The position numbers and the translations under genes are program-made. A model generated the notes under the pieces. The model saw nothing but the letters and a program-made list of their open reading frames with translations. It had not been told where the DNA came from and did no database searches. A DNA stretch of 64,000 bases from Prochlorococcus marinus str. AS9601 (lineage in GTDB: Bacteria > Cyanobacteriota > Cyanobacteriia > PCC-6307 > Cyanobiaceae): contig NC_008816.1 in assembly GCF_000015645.1 (NCBI RefSeq), positions 930,001 to 994,000 of the forward strand. The letters run 5' to 3'. Positions 61,585 through 64,000 of this stretch are shown in pieces (within the stretch, counting starts at the first letter, position 1; every line of letters begins with the position of its first letter).

Positions 61585-62972
61585 TAATCCTTTGGAAAAC
61601 TAATTTGGGTGGCATCTATAAAGTTTTTTGCGACTTCTGGAGAACTTGGCAAATGTAAGTGAATCCAACTTGCATGTAATTTTTCATCAAAATAGCCTTC
61701 ATTTTTATATTCAGTTTCCCAAGATTTGATTTTCCACGGGGAAAATAGTTTCTTATGATACTCAGCTTTTCTTAAATCAAGTTCAGACAAATTATTTTCA
61801 ATTTCCCAATAATGAAATTCATGTCCTCTTATGAATTGATTTTGTTTAATGATCGGAGTATCTTTTAAACCCTTAATGTATCTATAACCCACTGTAAGTT
61901 TACTTTTTTTTGATCTAAAAGGCAGGATGCCACTCATTTTATGATAATTACCATTTTCATCTTTTATGAAGTCACCTAAAATCATCATCCCTCCACACTC
62001 GGCATATATAAATCCATTTTTGCGGAATTTCCTTAACGAATTTAAGCTTTTTGTAGAGTTACTTATATGATCAGCATATTTTTCAGGGAACCCCCCAGGA
62101 ATAATTAAAGAAGAAGCCTCATTAGGTATTTCTTCATCATCATAAATACTCCATGAAATCAATGGTATTCCTAGTTCACTCAAAAACTCCTTAGTTTCAG
62201 GATATTGAAAATGAAAGATTTTATCTTCTGCAATTGCGATAGGTTTACTTTTGTCTATTTTAAAATCTTTAAAATTGAAAGAATTAAATTTTTTCTTTTG
62301 AGGAGATTTCAGAAATTTAATAAGAGAAAATACATCAAGATTTCTTTCGGCGAAATTTGCAAAATATTCAACATCAATTTCTTTTCCATTATCCATTGGA
62401 GATATCAAACCTAAATTAGCTTTGTTTAAAGTTATTTTTGAATCAGATGGTAAAAAACCCAGAATTTCGATATCTTCATTTTTAAAAACTTCTTTGATTA
62501 ATTTTTTATGTCGATCTGAATTAACGTTGTTAAATATAATTCCTACTATTGACAACTCACTATCGAAATCTCTAAAACCTCGAATAGTCGCCAAAAGAGA
62601 AGCTACTTGACCTCTAGCATTAACAATAAAAACTATTGGAGCATTGAGAAGTTTAGAGATATTTGCTGTGCTGGAATAGGTTGTTGACCCTAGTCCATCA
62701 AACAGACCCATTGCTCCTTCAATTAACGAGAATTCATATTTCAAAGAATGTTTAAAAAAACTTTCTTGAACCCATTCCTCACCACTTAAAAAAATATCTA
62801 AATTCCTACAAATAGGTTGACCAATTGAGCTAAGTTGTTGTTGATCAAGATAATCTGGGCCCACCTTGAAAGTTTGTATCTTTATACCTTTTGAGAACGC
62901 CCAACAAGATAGCAAAAGAGATAATGTAGTTTTCCCGCTATCAGTTGAAGGAGAAGATATTACACAAGGCAT
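61581..62972 (-). CDS. cbiA: Cobyrinic acid a,c-diamide synthase
   Basis: 463 residues. ATP- and glutamine-dependent amidation of cobyrinate (or hydrogenobyrinate) in cobamide synthesis. N-terminal P-loop SPSTDSGKTTLSLLLS, FSLIEGAMGLFDGL, and a C-terminal class I glutaminase with the nucleophile in YAECGGMMILGDFI and a His near ASWIHLHLPSSPEV. Marine picocyanobacteria make pseudocobalamin, so the gene fits. Three bases downstream of opcA, so cotranscribed. Confidence 0.94.
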   Translation of the reverse strand: MPCVISSPSTDSGKTTLSLLLSCWAFSKGIKIQTFKVGPDYLDQQQLSSIGQPICRNLDIFLSGEEWVQESFFKHSLKYEFSLIEGAMGLFDGLGSTTYSSTANISKLLNAPIVFIVNARGQVASLLATIRGFRDFDSELSIVGIIFNNVNSDRHKKLIKEVFKNEDIEILGFLPSDSKITLNKANLGLISPMDNGKEIDVEYFANFAERNLDVFSLIKFLKSPQKKKFNSFNFKDFKIDKSKPIAIAEDKIFHFQYPETKEFLSELGIPLISWSIYDDEEIPNEASSLIIPGGFPEKYADHISNSTKSLNSLRKFRKNGFIYAECGGMMILGDFIKDENGNYHKMSGILPFRSKKSKLTVGYRYIKGLKDTPIIKQNQFIRGHEFHYWEIENNLSELDLRKAEYHKKLFSPWKIKSWETEYKNEGYFDEKLHASWIHLHLPSSPEVAKNFIDATQISFPKDY

Positions 62973-62975
62973 CTA

Positions 62976-64000
62976 TTAGTTATTCAAACCATTAAATATT
63001 TGAAGAGCTATTTTAATAGAATTTTCAAAAAGAGGACTGGTATTACCTCTACTACTTCCCAATAATTTACTAACATCGTATTCTGATGTAGAAAAAGAAT
63101 TTGGAACAACTTGTTCTATTAATTCCATATTAGCCATTCCCCCTGCTTCAAGTCTCATACATTCCACTGATTCACAGCCAAGTATTACACAAGTGTTATT
63201 TTTTTGAACCTCACTAATTTTTGAAATCAGCCTCAATCCAATGACTTGTCCTAAATGAATACTTGGATTTCCCAAAGATAAGGGATTAATTGATGTAGAA
63301 ATTATTTCGCCATTAATTCTTTTAAACTCTATTTTTGTTGATTCTGTATCCGTTTCAACTCTTAGAAAAGACCAACCAAGTTTATCGCTAATCCATGAAA
63401 TCAAAAACAACGCTTGAATCATATGATCTCCTGCGATATCAATGTCAATATCAGTAATATGATCTAAAATCGGTCTCCTCGAAGGCGGATCAAAAATCAT
63501 TGCCAATGATTCCCTCCAATTTTTCAATCTAACCCAATTCAAATCATTAATAGCTTTATTTGAATTATTTAATTGATCTAAAACTTTTAAACATCTTTGA
63601 GGCGATCCAAGAGCAGTATCAATTATTAACCTTAGACCATAATCAGTAAAATATTCGAAAATTTCAGGCGATTCATCCAAGCTTCCATTCCACCACAACC
63701 ATGAAGGTAATTCATCAATAGATAATTCATCAATTATTTTTAATCCTTTATTAGATATTGAGGCCGAGTCCCCCCTAATAACAACTAAATCCCCACAAAT
63801 AGGTTGCATAGCTGGGGTATCACTTAATGGACAATAAGCAGATACAAAAGTTTTGATATCTGAATTTTTATTTATGGTTGGCGCTAAAGTTATTAATCTT
63901 CTTGGATTCAATGTACTTATCGTTGATTCAAAAAATTGTCCTCTAAAATCATCAAATTCTTTATTAGATAAATTTTCCTTCAACAAATTCAATAATTCTT
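62976..64000 (-). CDS. opcA: Glucose-6-phosphate dehydrogenase assembly protein OpcA (partial)
   Basis: The C-terminal 341 or so residues; the frame is still open at the right edge, so the start is outside. Cyanobacterial OpcA (about 430 aa) activates Zwf in the oxidative pentose phosphate pathway. Typical segments: PAMQPICGDLVVIRGD, LPSWLWWNGSLDES, and late CVILGCESVECMRLEAGGMA with Cys residues that may be redox-sensitive. zwf is presumably just upstream, outside the window. Confidence 0.9.
   Translation of the reverse strand, partial: ELLNLLKENLSNKEFDDFRGQFFESTISTLNPRRLITLAPTINKNSDIKTFVSAYCPLSDTPAMQPICGDLVVIRGDSASISNKGLKIIDELSIDELPSWLWWNGSLDESPEIFEYFTDYGLRLIIDTALGSPQRCLKVLDQLNNSNKAINDLNWVRLKNWRESLAMIFDPPSRRPILDHITDIDIDIAGDHMIQALFLISWISDKLGWSFLRVETDTESTKIEFKRINGEIISTSINPLSLGNPSIHLGQVIGLRLISKISEVQKNNTCVILGCESVECMRLEAGGMANMELIEQVVPNSFSTSEYDVSKLLGSSRGNTSPLFENSIKIALQIFNGLNN

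Noticed and set aside
1-64000. tRNA genes, insertion sequences, CRISPR arrays
   Set aside because: No T-arm consensus, terminal inverted repeats, transposase motifs or regularly spaced repeats were seen by eye; a tRNAscan or IS search would settle it.

Overview
The window is a stretch of a very AT-rich, compact cyanobacterial chromosome. It carries chlI, petG, cytochrome cM, a lycopene cyclase, a GGPP synthase, cobyrinate amidase, opcA, DUF2839 and DUF2470 proteins and two fibrillin-type proteins. The small RNA Yfr1 sits between guaB and trxA, and a Yfr2-type RNA is also present. Low GC, minimal spacers, a streamlined gene set and many 35-100 aa proteins point to marine picocyanobacteria, most likely a high-light Prochlorococcus. 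That assignment is inference from gene content and composition, not from a search. I saw no tRNA, rRNA, insertion sequence or CRISPR array.

Layout. 0-9.4 kb: mostly housekeeping (degenerate metallo-beta-lactamase fold protein, pepN, purT, glutathione peroxidase, a TatA-like protein with a 4 x 57 bp repeat, dus, a DUF2470 protein). 9.4-21.9 kb: about 27 proteins of roughly 105 aa or less, many with one membrane helix or a signal peptide, mixed with a hotdog thioesterase, a membrane-anchored Mrr-type nuclease, a MAPEG protein, two PAP/fibrillins, an OsmC protein and a DUF1499 protein. Two small RNA genes lie at 20.7-21.0 kb. 21.9-27.7 kb: a zinc island (znuB, zur, znuC, znuA, a CobW/COG0523 GTPase and a coupled WD40 protein) with a perfect Fur/Zur-type palindrome in the znuC-znuA spacer and a second box before cobW. 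27.7-28.5 kb: an intergenic region with an unexplained structured transcript ending in a strong terminator. 29.4-32.7 kb: circularly permuted ATP-grasp, alpha-E and transglutaminase-like genes, an operon of predicted peptide-bond chemistry. 32.8-41.4 kb: cupin-like, pentapeptide-repeat, PfkB kinase, MFS transporter, DUF1400 hydrolase, and a peptide-type binding lipoprotein with a single permease.

41.4-64 kb is core metabolism: hom, sufE, 5-formyl-THF cyclo-ligase, ruvC, chlI, a SpoU methyltransferase and cytM read leftwards, with petG divergent. Then rsmD, hisH, trxA, Yfr1 and a CBS-less guaB on the minus strand, followed by gyrA and lycopene cyclase on the plus strand, a GH57 enzyme, leuA, an HD-domain membrane protein, folD, GGPP synthase, a DUF212 protein, and cbiA-opcA running off the right edge.

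The points most worth a second look are: (a) a second RNA carrying the complete Yfr1 core motif in a hairpin loop, directly upstream of the Yfr2-type RNA on the same strand; (b) zur lying antisense between znuC and znuB; (c) the orphan structured transcript at 28.1-28.4 kb; (d) a probable ATT start codon at 996; (e) a candidate small RNA or attenuator at 18.16 kb.
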